Shown piece after piece: positions 21,331-28,036 of a stretch of DNA of 33,445 nucleotides; within the stretch, counting starts at the first letter, position 1, and each line of letters starts with the position of its first letter. The stretch comes from Candidatus Uhrbacteria bacterium CG10_big_fil_rev_8_21_14_0_10_48_11 (GTDB taxonomy: Bacteria > Patescibacteriota > Patescibacteriia > GWA2-46-9). Below the pieces are notes generated by a model, which had not been told where the DNA came from, ran no database searches, and was given only the letters and a program-made list of their open reading frames with translations. The position numbers and the translations under genes are program-made. The stretch spans positions 1 to 33,445 of the forward strand of contig PFET01000010.1 in assembly GCA_002793855.1 (NCBI GenBank), written 5' to 3'.

Positions 21331-21831
21331 TCAAAACGACGGCGCGCAGAAAAAAAGGTAATAGAGAAGGGCGGTGGTAAGGGGTACCCCCATCACCAAT
21401 ACCAGCGTCAGCCCTATGGCAGACCGCAGCGTCTCGCACCACGCCGTTTTTTTAACCACCTCTACCTCCTTCTGTTTTTGTAGAATCATCCTGATGGATG
21501 CTTCTACTTGACCCATGTAAACTGGTTGCTGCACCGACCGGTCCGCCCATTTCTGCGGATTCCAGTCGTGATGATACCAGTAGATCACGCAGATCTTCTG
21601 GTTATTCGCACGAGCTAGCTCGGCGAGCGTTTGGCCGTCGGTGTCGATGGGCCGGTTGCATTCAGCCTGTTCACCAATGACGGCGACGTCGACGCCGTTT
21701 AGACGCTCGAGGACCTTGTGCGCTTCCTCGTACGAGATTGCTACCCCCGCAACCCTAATGCCGAGTTCGGCGCAGACTTCTCGAACCGCATCAACGACCC
21801 TCTGGTCCGGGTCGTAAATAAAAACCTTCAT
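21331..21831 (-). CDS. receiver-like protein with C-terminal membrane anchor
   Basis: 166 residues. Residues 1-115 have the alternating strand-helix pattern of response-regulator receivers: MKVFIYDPDQRVVDAVREV with the acidic pair at D7/D9, then VAGVAISYEEAHKVLERL, then VDVAVIGEQ, where the usual phospho-accepting Asp at the strand end is replaced by Gly. ICVIYWYHHD is the next strand. Near 140-160 a membrane segment (AIGLTLVLVMGVPLTTALLYYLFF) ends the protein, so it is tail-anchored with the domain in the cytoplasm. No DNA-binding output domain and no kinase gene nearby. G/C-rich codons like the deaminase cassette. A pseudo-receiver is the best reading; function unknown. Confidence 0.65.
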   Translation of the reverse strand: MKVFIYDPDQRVVDAVREVCAELGIRVAGVAISYEEAHKVLERLNGVDVAVIGEQAECNRPIDTDGQTLAELARANNQKICVIYWYHHDWNPQKWADRSVQQPVYMGQVEASIRMILQKQKEVEVVKKTAWCETLRSAIGLTLVLVMGVPLTTALLYYLFFCAPSF

Positions 21832-21950
21832 CCTCTTGTTTCCCCTTGCTTGTATTTGTCCGCGCTGTTACGTGGACATTGCACTATAGCTACAATACCA
21901 CAACCAGTCCATGGTGGGGCTTGCCTGCATAAACCAGCAAAGCTACACTT

Positions 21951-22319
21951 ATGCCCATGCAAGAACATCAAGTTGTGCTGAGCGGCGACAATACTATAGA
22001 AATTACACTCTATGCCGAGGACAGCCCCGAAAAGGCGGCTCGTTTGGTGGCACAGTTGCTTAGTCTTGTAGAAGAACACGCCAACCAGACCTTTGGCGTT
22101 GTGGTAAACCTATCAGCAGCTAGTCACTCTGCCGAGCCGGCGACCCTTAAGGCCTACAAGCCAGCCATTGAGCACCCACGCATTCGTAAAATTGCTTTTG
22201 TCGGTGCTATTGATGAGACGCAGAAAATTTTTGTGGACTTCGCCATCAAGTTTGCGCAGAAAGATAGCGTAACTTTTTTTGAAACGGTTACCGAAGCTAA
22301 AGCCTGGTTGGCGATATAA
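21951..22319 (+). CDS. SpoIIAA-like (STAS/SEC14-fold) protein
   Basis: 122 residues. The C-terminal part PRIRKIAFVGAIDETQKIFV and TFFETVTEAKAWLAI fits the SpoIIAA-like family, small cytoplasmic alpha/beta proteins with a STAS- or SEC14-like fold whose roles are mostly unknown. The ATG at 21951 or 21957 can serve. It is followed after 15 bp by the isomerase-like gene, with a TATAAT (22316-22321) spanning its stop, so the downstream genes may also have their own promoter. Confidence 0.65.
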   Translation: MPMQEHQVVLSGDNTIEITLYAEDSPEKAARLVAQLLSLVEEHANQTFGVVVNLSAASHSAEPATLKAYKPAIEHPRIRKIAFVGAIDETQKIFVDFAIKFAQKDSVTFFETVTEAKAWLAI

Positions 22320-22334
22320 TTTGATTAGACAGCA

Positions 22335-23153
22335 ATGCCAAGATTAAAACTTTCACTTTCCGACCAAACGTTTCATCGCTTTGGCGTCATCGGTCATTCG
22401 CTTGACCGTGTTTTTAAATTTGCTAAAGAGGCAGGGTTTGACGGCATCGAGCTTTCAGAAACCATTACCACGCGTCTGCTTCAACCAAAGCGCATCAAAG
22501 CTATTGCTGACCATTTTGCGCTACCAGTAACTAGCGTTCATCAGTCACCCTTGCGAATGTTGTGGAGCTCGCTTGGTTCTATTGAGCACGTCGCCGGTCG
22601 GGCGAGTCGAATGGGGGCGCAAGCTGCAACCATACATTTTGCTTCGGTGCATCGTCGGGCAACCAACAACCGTTTCTTTGGAAAAATTCGTGCCCTCGAA
22701 GAACGCTATCAGCTATCGATTGGTCTTGAAAATGCAATGGCGCAGTTCGCTTTTTTTAAATTGAACGCCCTTGGGTATACACACGATCCGGTTCGGTTTC
22801 GTGAAACAATTAAACGGCATAACCTTCACGCCACCTACGACATTGGTCATATGGCATCTTTGGTTAAAGATCCGGCAACCTACTTCGATACCATCAAAGA
22901 GCGACTCGTCAACATTCACATTCAAGATTATCGTGCCGGCTTTGATCACCTGTCACTTGGTAAGGGCACCCTTCCGATTGCGAAATTTCTCCGCCATCTT
23001 GTAGAGAGTAATTACCAAGGGCTAATCACGTTAGAGGTTTTCCCTTTGAATCATCACCTCTTTATGTCACTTGCCGAAGTAGAACGGACGATGCGCGAGA
23101 ATCTTGCTTTTTTTCGGGAGCATAGCGAAACCACACAACCAGCTACCACCTAA
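22335..23153 (+). CDS. sugar phosphate isomerase/epimerase-like TIM barrel
   Basis: 272 residues of the xylose-isomerase-like/AP endonuclease 2 superfamily. Seen: FKFAKEAGFDGIELSET (first strands), LPVTSVHQSP, ATIHFASVH, LSIGLENAM with the metal-ligand Glu, HATYDIGHMASL with Asp and His, VNIHIQDY and a final GLITLEVFP with Glu. These are the metal-site positions of the fold, so an active enzyme is likely, though sugar epimerase, isomerase and endonuclease IV members share it. The length favours the isomerase side. It lies between the SpoIIAA-like gene and the glycosyltransferase, which suggests a sugar-linked role (inference). Confidence 0.85.
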   Translation: MPRLKLSLSDQTFHRFGVIGHSLDRVFKFAKEAGFDGIELSETITTRLLQPKRIKAIADHFALPVTSVHQSPLRMLWSSLGSIEHVAGRASRMGAQAATIHFASVHRRATNNRFFGKIRALEERYQLSIGLENAMAQFAFFKLNALGYTHDPVRFRETIKRHNLHATYDIGHMASLVKDPATYFDTIKERLVNIHIQDYRAGFDHLSLGKGTLPIAKFLRHLVESNYQGLITLEVFPLNHHLFMSLAEVERTMRENLAFFREHSETTQPATT

Positions 23154-23182
23154 GTTGTCGGTTTGGTGTATACTAATGATAT

Positions 23183-24529
23183 ATGCCAAGCAAAAAACAA
23201 ATAGAACAAAAAGCGTGGGTCGCTTCGGTCGATATGGGATACGGCCATGAGCGCGCTGCCTACGCCCTTAAAGATCTTGCTTTTGGTCGCATTGTCATTG
23301 CCAACAACTATCCGGGCATTTCAAAAAAAGACAGAGAGTTGTGGGAGAAGAGTCGTACGTTTTACGAAACAATCTCGCGACTCAAGTCGGTTCCGGTTGT
23401 CGGTAACTACATTTTTGAAACGTACGACAAACTGCAAGAGATTAAACCTTTCTACCCACGTCGGGACCTTTCAGCCCCGTCCTTGCAAGTGCGACAACTG
23501 TATTATCTTATAGAACATCATGGGTTTGGCAGAGACCTCATCGACCGTTTACGTCGACGCAACCTGCCAATGGTCACGACGTTCTTTATGCCCGCTTTCG
23601 CGGCCGAGGTATTTGGTTTTCCGGGCGAAATCTACTGTGTGGCTACTGATGCTGACATTAGTCGTGCTTGGGCACCACTCGATCCCAAAAAGAGTCGCAT
23701 CAAATACTTTGCTCCAAATGGGCGCGTTGTTGAGCGGCTCAAACTGTACGGCGTTCGCCCTGAAAATATTTTCTTGACCGGTTTTCCGTTACCCAAAGAA
23801 CTCGTAGATGGTCCAGGCGCTATCGAGTTAAAACAGGACATTGCCCGACGACTCAATAATTTGGATCCAAACGGTATCTTCCGCCGTGAATACGACCGGA
23901 CGCTACATCAAAATTTGGGAAAGCACTGGCACACTCGTCCGCCAAAGAAACGAACTCTCACGCTTACCTTTTCGATCGGTGGCGCCGGCGCTCAGTGGAA
24001 ACTAGCCCTACAGATATTAAAATCACTTCGCGTTCGTATTGCCCGTGGCGAGATTGTATTTAATATGGAAGCCGGTACGCACACAGCTGTAAAAAAAGCA
24101 TTCTTGCAAGGGGTCAGAGAAAATCGCCTACAGCGCTACCTCGGCACCTTCGTCCACGTTCGTCACAGTAAAACACGTGCCGAATATTTTCGGTCTTACA
24201 CTCGCCTGCTCAAAAAAACCGATATTCTCTGGACGAAGCCCTCGGAGCAGTCATTCTACACGGGCGCCGGTATTCCTATTATCATCGCACCGCCAGTTGG
24301 GTCACAAGAAGATTTTAATGCTCGCTGGTTGCAGACGGTTGGTGGAGGCGTACCGCAGAATGATCCCCGCTACACTAACGAATGGTTGTTTGATTGGGTG
24401 GAGAGTGGCGGGCTTGCCCGCATGGCATGGAGTGGCTACGCCGAAGCGCCAACACACGGAGCCTACCGTATTCAAAGCGTTATTACCGACGAGCAGTTCC
24501 CCCTTCGTAAAGTACCGCTAATTGTTTAA
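23183..24529 (+). CDS. GT-B type glycosyltransferase (MurG/MGDG-synthase-like)
   Basis: 448 residues. The start VASVDMGYGHERAAYALKDL is the glycine-rich N-terminal loop of MurG/MGDG-synthase-like GT-B enzymes. In the C-terminal half LTFSIGGAGAQWKLALQIL begins the second Rossmann domain, and TDILWTKPSEQSFYTGAGIP followed by IIIAPPVGSQEDFNARWL is the sugar-nucleotide-binding region. No membrane segment. It probably glycosylates a lipid or surface-glycan precursor at the cytoplasmic face. A TATACT at 23169-23174 places the transcript start at or next to the ATG, so the mRNA may be leaderless. The DUF3048 gene follows 2 bp later. Confidence 0.8.
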   Translation: MPSKKQIEQKAWVASVDMGYGHERAAYALKDLAFGRIVIANNYPGISKKDRELWEKSRTFYETISRLKSVPVVGNYIFETYDKLQEIKPFYPRRDLSAPSLQVRQLYYLIEHHGFGRDLIDRLRRRNLPMVTTFFMPAFAAEVFGFPGEIYCVATDADISRAWAPLDPKKSRIKYFAPNGRVVERLKLYGVRPENIFLTGFPLPKELVDGPGAIELKQDIARRLNNLDPNGIFRREYDRTLHQNLGKHWHTRPPKKRTLTLTFSIGGAGAQWKLALQILKSLRVRIARGEIVFNMEAGTHTAVKKAFLQGVRENRLQRYLGTFVHVRHSKTRAEYFRSYTRLLKKTDILWTKPSEQSFYTGAGIPIIIAPPVGSQEDFNARWLQTVGGGVPQNDPRYTNEWLFDWVESGGLARMAWSGYAEAPTHGAYRIQSVITDEQFPLRKVPLIV

Positions 24530-24531
24530 GC

Positions 24532-25632
24532 ATGGTTGAAAATAAAACGATTGAAATAGTAAAAGCTTTTTGCAGACAGAATATTTGGATCATCCTCGCA
24601 CTCGTTGTCCTTACGCTTAATATTATTTTAGTGTACGTAAATTTTTTGGCGCCGTCTTCGCCTCCCCCTGTTGTTCCAGCAGTGCCCGAACCAGTTGTTG
24701 TCGAACAGGCGCCCGAGGGTATGGTTCGCTCTTCGCTAATCGGCGAGTACATAGCCGAAATGTCGGCAGCGAGGCGACCCTTTGCCGTAATGCTTGATGA
24801 TTTCCCAAGCGCTCGTCCAGAGTCTGGCGTGAGCAATGCCGACTGGGTCTGGGAGACACTGGTCGAGGGCGGGGTTACCAGAGTGATGGCGGTGTTTCAA
24901 TCAGCCGACAGTGCAACTATTGGCCCGGTCCGTTCTGCTAGGGAGTATTTTTTGCCGCTAGCAAGTGAGCTAAATGCCATTTACGTTCATTCTGGCGGTA
25001 GCCCGGCAGCGTTACAACAACTAGCTACCACAAAAATGCTCACCAACGCCGATGAGTTTGCCAATGGTTCAGCGTTTTATCGTCGAGCAAATTTGGTTGC
25101 GCCTCATAACCTTTTTACCTCGATAGAAAAGTTGACAACACTTAGTCTGGCGAAAAAATGGAACACTCCAGCCGAAGTTAGCGCGCGGCAATTTTCTGAT
25201 GACGTACCAGCGGGTGGCGAAGCGGCCAAAACAGCGACCATAGATTTTTCTCTGCCGAGTTATCGGGTTACTTGGCGTTGGGACGATGTACATGGTCGCT
25301 ACCTTCGTTTTGTAGGCGGCGTGGAGGCAACCGATCGTGAAAATGCAAACAAGGTTGGCGCGGCAACGGTGGTGGTAGAGCTGACTAAGGTTGCTCCTGC
25401 CCCACGGGTAAACGTTCCTGCCGCAGTTAGTGTAAGCACTGTTGGCGAAGGGGATGCGTGGTTTTTTAGAAATGGCAAGGCGTTTACTGGTCGCTGGCAG
25501 AAAAAGTCAGCAAGTTCTGCTACTGCATTTCTTGATGCCAATGGTCAGCCGTTTACGTTTGCTCGCGGTTCGGTTTGGGTTGAGGTTGCATCGGCTTCGC
25601 GGAAGAATGTGGTTTCTTTTAGCGCAGAGTAA
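24532..25632 (+). CDS. DUF3048 (YerB-like) membrane-anchored protein
   Basis: 366 residues. One membrane segment near 18-40 (IWIILALVVLTLNIILVYVNFL) with a proline-rich linker after it; there is no lipobox cysteine, so it is anchored by the helix. The DUF3048 signature is clear: RRPFAVMLDDFPSARPESG, WVWETLVEGGVTRVMAVFQ, IGPVRSAREYFLPLA and IYVHSGGSPAA. The C-terminal beta domain is also present (RWDDVHGRYLRFVGG). The family is extracytoplasmic and of unknown biochemical function. Starts 2 bp after the glycosyltransferase, so the two are one transcript. Confidence 0.9.
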   Translation: MVENKTIEIVKAFCRQNIWIILALVVLTLNIILVYVNFLAPSSPPPVVPAVPEPVVVEQAPEGMVRSSLIGEYIAEMSAARRPFAVMLDDFPSARPESGVSNADWVWETLVEGGVTRVMAVFQSADSATIGPVRSAREYFLPLASELNAIYVHSGGSPAALQQLATTKMLTNADEFANGSAFYRRANLVAPHNLFTSIEKLTTLSLAKKWNTPAEVSARQFSDDVPAGGEAAKTATIDFSLPSYRVTWRWDDVHGRYLRFVGGVEATDRENANKVGAATVVVELTKVAPAPRVNVPAAVSVSTVGEGDAWFFRNGKAFTGRWQKKSASSATAFLDANGQPFTFARGSVWVEVASASRKNVVSFSAE

Positions 25633-25658
25633 ACCTTGCCCCGCCCTGTTACCTCTTC

Positions 25659-25664
25659 TATACT
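25659..25664 (+). promoter_or_regulatory. -10 element of the Hsp20 gene
   Basis: TATACT 21 bp before the ATG of the Hsp20 gene. No strong -35 was recognised. Confidence 0.4.
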
Positions 25665-25684
25665 AGTCGTATACGTAGCAATTT

Positions 25685-26137
25685 ATGTCTTTATTCAAAA
25701 AACAAAATGAAAAGCAAAACCTTTCTGTGCCAATAGCAGATGAAGCCGAAGCTGCGTGGCAGGGCAGCGACGTGGTGGCGGTGTCGCCTGCTGGCAACTG
25801 GGTTGAGCAAGAGGGGGAGCTTTCTCTTGACGTTTACGTTACAGATGCTACGGTGGTCGTTCGAACCGTAGTGGCTGGTGTTAAACCAGAGGTAGTAAGC
25901 GTGGCGTTTCACAATGATCTCCTAACTATTCGCGGGCGACGTGAAGAAGAACGCACTGAAGAAAATCGTCACTACGTTTTGCAAGAATGTCATTGGGGAG
26001 CGTTTTCTCGGTCCGTTGTGTTACCGGTATCGGTGCAGGCGGATAGCGCAGAAGCCGTTATGAAAAATGGTGTTCTAACTGTTACCTTAGCGCGCGGCGA
26101 ACCAACCTCTGTTTCCATCCGTGAAATCGAAGACTAA
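25685..26137 (+). CDS. small heat shock protein, Hsp20 family
   Basis: 150 residues with an alpha-crystallin domain from about 48: LSLDVYVTDATVVVRTVVAG, VVSVAFHNDLLTIRGRREEE, HYVLQECHWGAFSRSVVLP and the closing AVMKNGVLTVTLAR, matching the family's A-x-x-x-N-G-V-L. The C-terminal tail contains SVSIREI, an I-x-I-like oligomerisation motif. An ATP-independent holdase in the cytoplasm. The N-terminal arm is acidic. The 73-residue gene follows 2 bp after the stop. Confidence 0.93.
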   Translation: MSLFKKQNEKQNLSVPIADEAEAAWQGSDVVAVSPAGNWVEQEGELSLDVYVTDATVVVRTVVAGVKPEVVSVAFHNDLLTIRGRREEERTEENRHYVLQECHWGAFSRSVVLPVSVQADSAEAVMKNGVLTVTLARGEPTSVSIREIED

Positions 26138-26139
26138 TT

Positions 26140-26361
26140 ATGCAGCACACACAGAAAGCAACCATAGCACAAATAACTACCGAGGCGGCGGTGTTAAAAC
26201 TAACGAGCGGTGCAACGCTGCCGTGGCCGATTAAAGAATTACCCTCCGAGGTTAAGGTTGGTGATACCGTTTTTGTGAGCTTGCGATCAGAAGCTAAGGC
26301 AGCGGATGATGAACAGGCAGAAGCCCGCCGGCTGTTGAATGAAATTTTACAGAGTGAATAA
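26140..26361 (+). CDS. small hypothetical protein downstream of Hsp20
   Basis: 73 residues. A short beta region (TIAQITTEAAVLKLTSGATLPWP, then EVKVGDTVFVSL) resembling an OB- or DUF3006-like small barrel is followed by an acidic helical tail (DDEQAEARRLLNEILQS). It starts 2 bp after Hsp20 and is probably cotranscribed and co-regulated. The function is not known. Confidence 0.65.
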   Translation: MQHTQKATIAQITTEAAVLKLTSGATLPWPIKELPSEVKVGDTVFVSLRSEAKAADDEQAEARRLLNEILQSE

Positions 26362-26365
26362 CACA

Positions 26366-26386
26366 ACCCCGACATAGCGTCGGTGT
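26366..26386 (+). terminator. hairpin after the Hsp20 pair
   Basis: ACCCCGAC / GTCGGTGT with a 5-nt loop and one mismatch; followed by GTATTGTTTTG. A modest terminator candidate. Confidence 0.5.
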
Positions 26387-26390
26387 GTAT

Positions 26391-26515
26391 TGTTTTGAAG
26401 AAGGGGAAGTGCATCCAAGGAATCCTGCATGGGGAAGTCCCGAGTAAAAAACCGAGGACTCCTTCGCGCCAGGACACCACGCTTGTCGTGGATGCACTTC
26501 CTCTTTCGCAAAACA
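26391..26515 (+). ncRNA. long hairpin, possible small RNA
   Basis: The ends pair in three blocks: TGTTTTG (26391-26397) with CAAAACA (26509-26515), a perfect 13-bp block GGAAGTGCATCCA (26405-26417) with TGGATGCACTTCC (26489-26501), TCCTG with CAGGA, and AGTCC with GGACT near the tip. A small CCACG/CGTGG hairpin sits on the 3' side of an internal loop. This gives a rod of about 125 nt, like 6S or SRP RNA in outline, but the conserved SRP tip sequence is absent. It may be an RNA gene or a mobile palindromic element. Confidence 0.4.
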
Positions 26516-26557
26516 GATTACCCTATCACAGGTAGCCATTCCTGTCAAGCACACCGT

Positions 26558-28003
26558 ATGCTCCAGCACCGGGCACTCACCCACAACACCGTCGTCCAAA
26601 CGCTAGGAAAAATCCTGAGCGTTATCATTGGCTGGGCGACAGTGCTCGCTATGACAAACTATCTTGGCGCGGCAGGGTTTGGTTCGTACACCATCATGAC
26701 CGCGTACCTACAGTTTTTTGGCGTAGCGGCAGATCTCGGTTTAGTATTGGTAAGTTCCCAACTTTTTGCCGAACGTGCTAACGACCGAGAACGTATCTTT
26801 GCCAACCTCTTGGGTTTTCGACTTACAACAAGTGCAATCATTCTCGTTTTTGCTCCTTTCTTCATTTGGCTCTTTCCCTATTCTGCCGTTATAAAAACCG
26901 GCGTCGTTATTTTGACGCTATCGTTTCTGTTCGTCGCGTTGCTGCAAGTGTTCACCGGCTTGTTTCAGCAGGCACTTACGATGTGGCGTTCGGTTGCCGG
27001 AGAGCTACTTGGTCGAGCGGCACTGCTGGCATTTGTTCTAGCTGCGATTTTTGAACAGCGAGGTATTTTGTTCGTCGTTATCGGCGTTACTGTCGGCAGT
27101 TTTCTCAATCTTGGTCTCGCGGCGCTGTTGAGTCGTGGTCTGGTACGTTTGCGAGTGGCGTTTGAGAAAGAGTACTGGCAGTTAATTTGGCAGCGGTCGT
27201 GGCCGATTGCTCTAGGTGTCGTATTCAATCTTGTCTACCTTAAAGCGGACACTATTATTCTGTCGTTTGTGCGACCGGAAGCCGAAGTAGGTGTGTATGG
27301 GGCGATGTATCGGGTACTTGAGGTGCTTATTGCCTTCCCTACTATGTTTGCCGGTATCTTGCTGCCGGTTCTTGCTGGTGCTTGGGCGGCTGAGCGGTAC
27401 GAAGAGTTCCGCCATACCGTTAGCGAATCGTTTACTGCAATTGTGTCGGTTGCTTTACCGCTGGCAGTCGGCATCGCAATGACCGCCCCGCGCATCGTCG
27501 GTTTTTTGGGAGAAGATTTTGTTCGGCTTGGTACTGACGTGTTGCGCCTACTTGGGGTTGCAACCGCCATTATTTTTGTTGGTACGTTTTTTGGTCACGT
27601 CATTGTGGCGATGAACAGACAGCGCTCGATATTGTGGGCATATGCCCTTACCGCCCTCCTTAGTCTTGTTGGGTACCTCGTTGTCATTCCAGTTGCCGGC
27701 GCCGTCGGTGCGGCTGCAGTTACGGTGGCGGTCGAATTATTTATTGCGCTGCTGCTTTATTACTATGTTCGTCGCTACAGTTTGGTATCACTTCTTTTCC
27801 GTTCCCTTGTTCCTGCATTTGCTGCCAGTTGTGGGATGGCAACGTGGTTACTGGTTGCCAGTTTTTTACCTACTCTATTTTTTATCCTCTCAGCGATGCT
27901 TATCTATGGTGCGCTGCTTTACCTTTTTGGCGGTTTCCCTCGTGCCCTTGTTGAAGAGATTTTTTCTTTTTCTCGCCGAGGTGACAACAACCGTGTCGAG
28001 TAG
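26558..28003 (+). CDS. polysaccharide flippase (MOP superfamily, Wzx/RfbX-like)
   Basis: About 481 residues with 12-14 membrane segments over the whole length. The start HNTVVQTLGKILSVIIGWATV followed by TNYLGAAGFGSYTI is typical of polysaccharide-synthesis flippases, as is IILSFVRPEAEVGVYGAMYRVLEVL in the middle. It would move lipid-linked glycan repeats across the cytoplasmic membrane. The frame opens at 26429, but that part lies in the long hairpin and has no family likeness, so the ATG at 26558 is chosen. The ligase gene follows 33 bp later, a common functional pair. Confidence 0.9.
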   Translation: MLQHRALTHNTVVQTLGKILSVIIGWATVLAMTNYLGAAGFGSYTIMTAYLQFFGVAADLGLVLVSSQLFAERANDRERIFANLLGFRLTTSAIILVFAPFFIWLFPYSAVIKTGVVILTLSFLFVALLQVFTGLFQQALTMWRSVAGELLGRAALLAFVLAAIFEQRGILFVVIGVTVGSFLNLGLAALLSRGLVRLRVAFEKEYWQLIWQRSWPIALGVVFNLVYLKADTIILSFVRPEAEVGVYGAMYRVLEVLIAFPTMFAGILLPVLAGAWAAERYEEFRHTVSESFTAIVSVALPLAVGIAMTAPRIVGFLGEDFVRLGTDVLRLLGVATAIIFVGTFFGHVIVAMNRQRSILWAYALTALLSLVGYLVVIPVAGAVGAAAVTVAVELFIALLLYYYVRRYSLVSLLFRSLVPAFAASCGMATWLLVASFLPTLFFILSAMLIYGALLYLFGGFPRALVEEIFSFSRRGDNNRVE

Positions 28004-28024
28004 GCAATCAGGGCTTTTCAGCGC

Positions 28025-28030
28025 TATACT
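28025..28030 (+). promoter_or_regulatory. -10 element just before the ligase start
   Basis: TATACT ends 6 bp before the ATG at 28037, so transcription would start at the ATG itself (leaderless). The -35 region is poor. Confidence 0.35.
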
Positions 28031-28036
28031 ATTTAT

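Noticed and set aside
26391-26515. SRP (4.5S) RNA identity of the long hairpin
   Set aside because: The conserved tip sequence with GGAAGGAAGCAG-like bases is absent.
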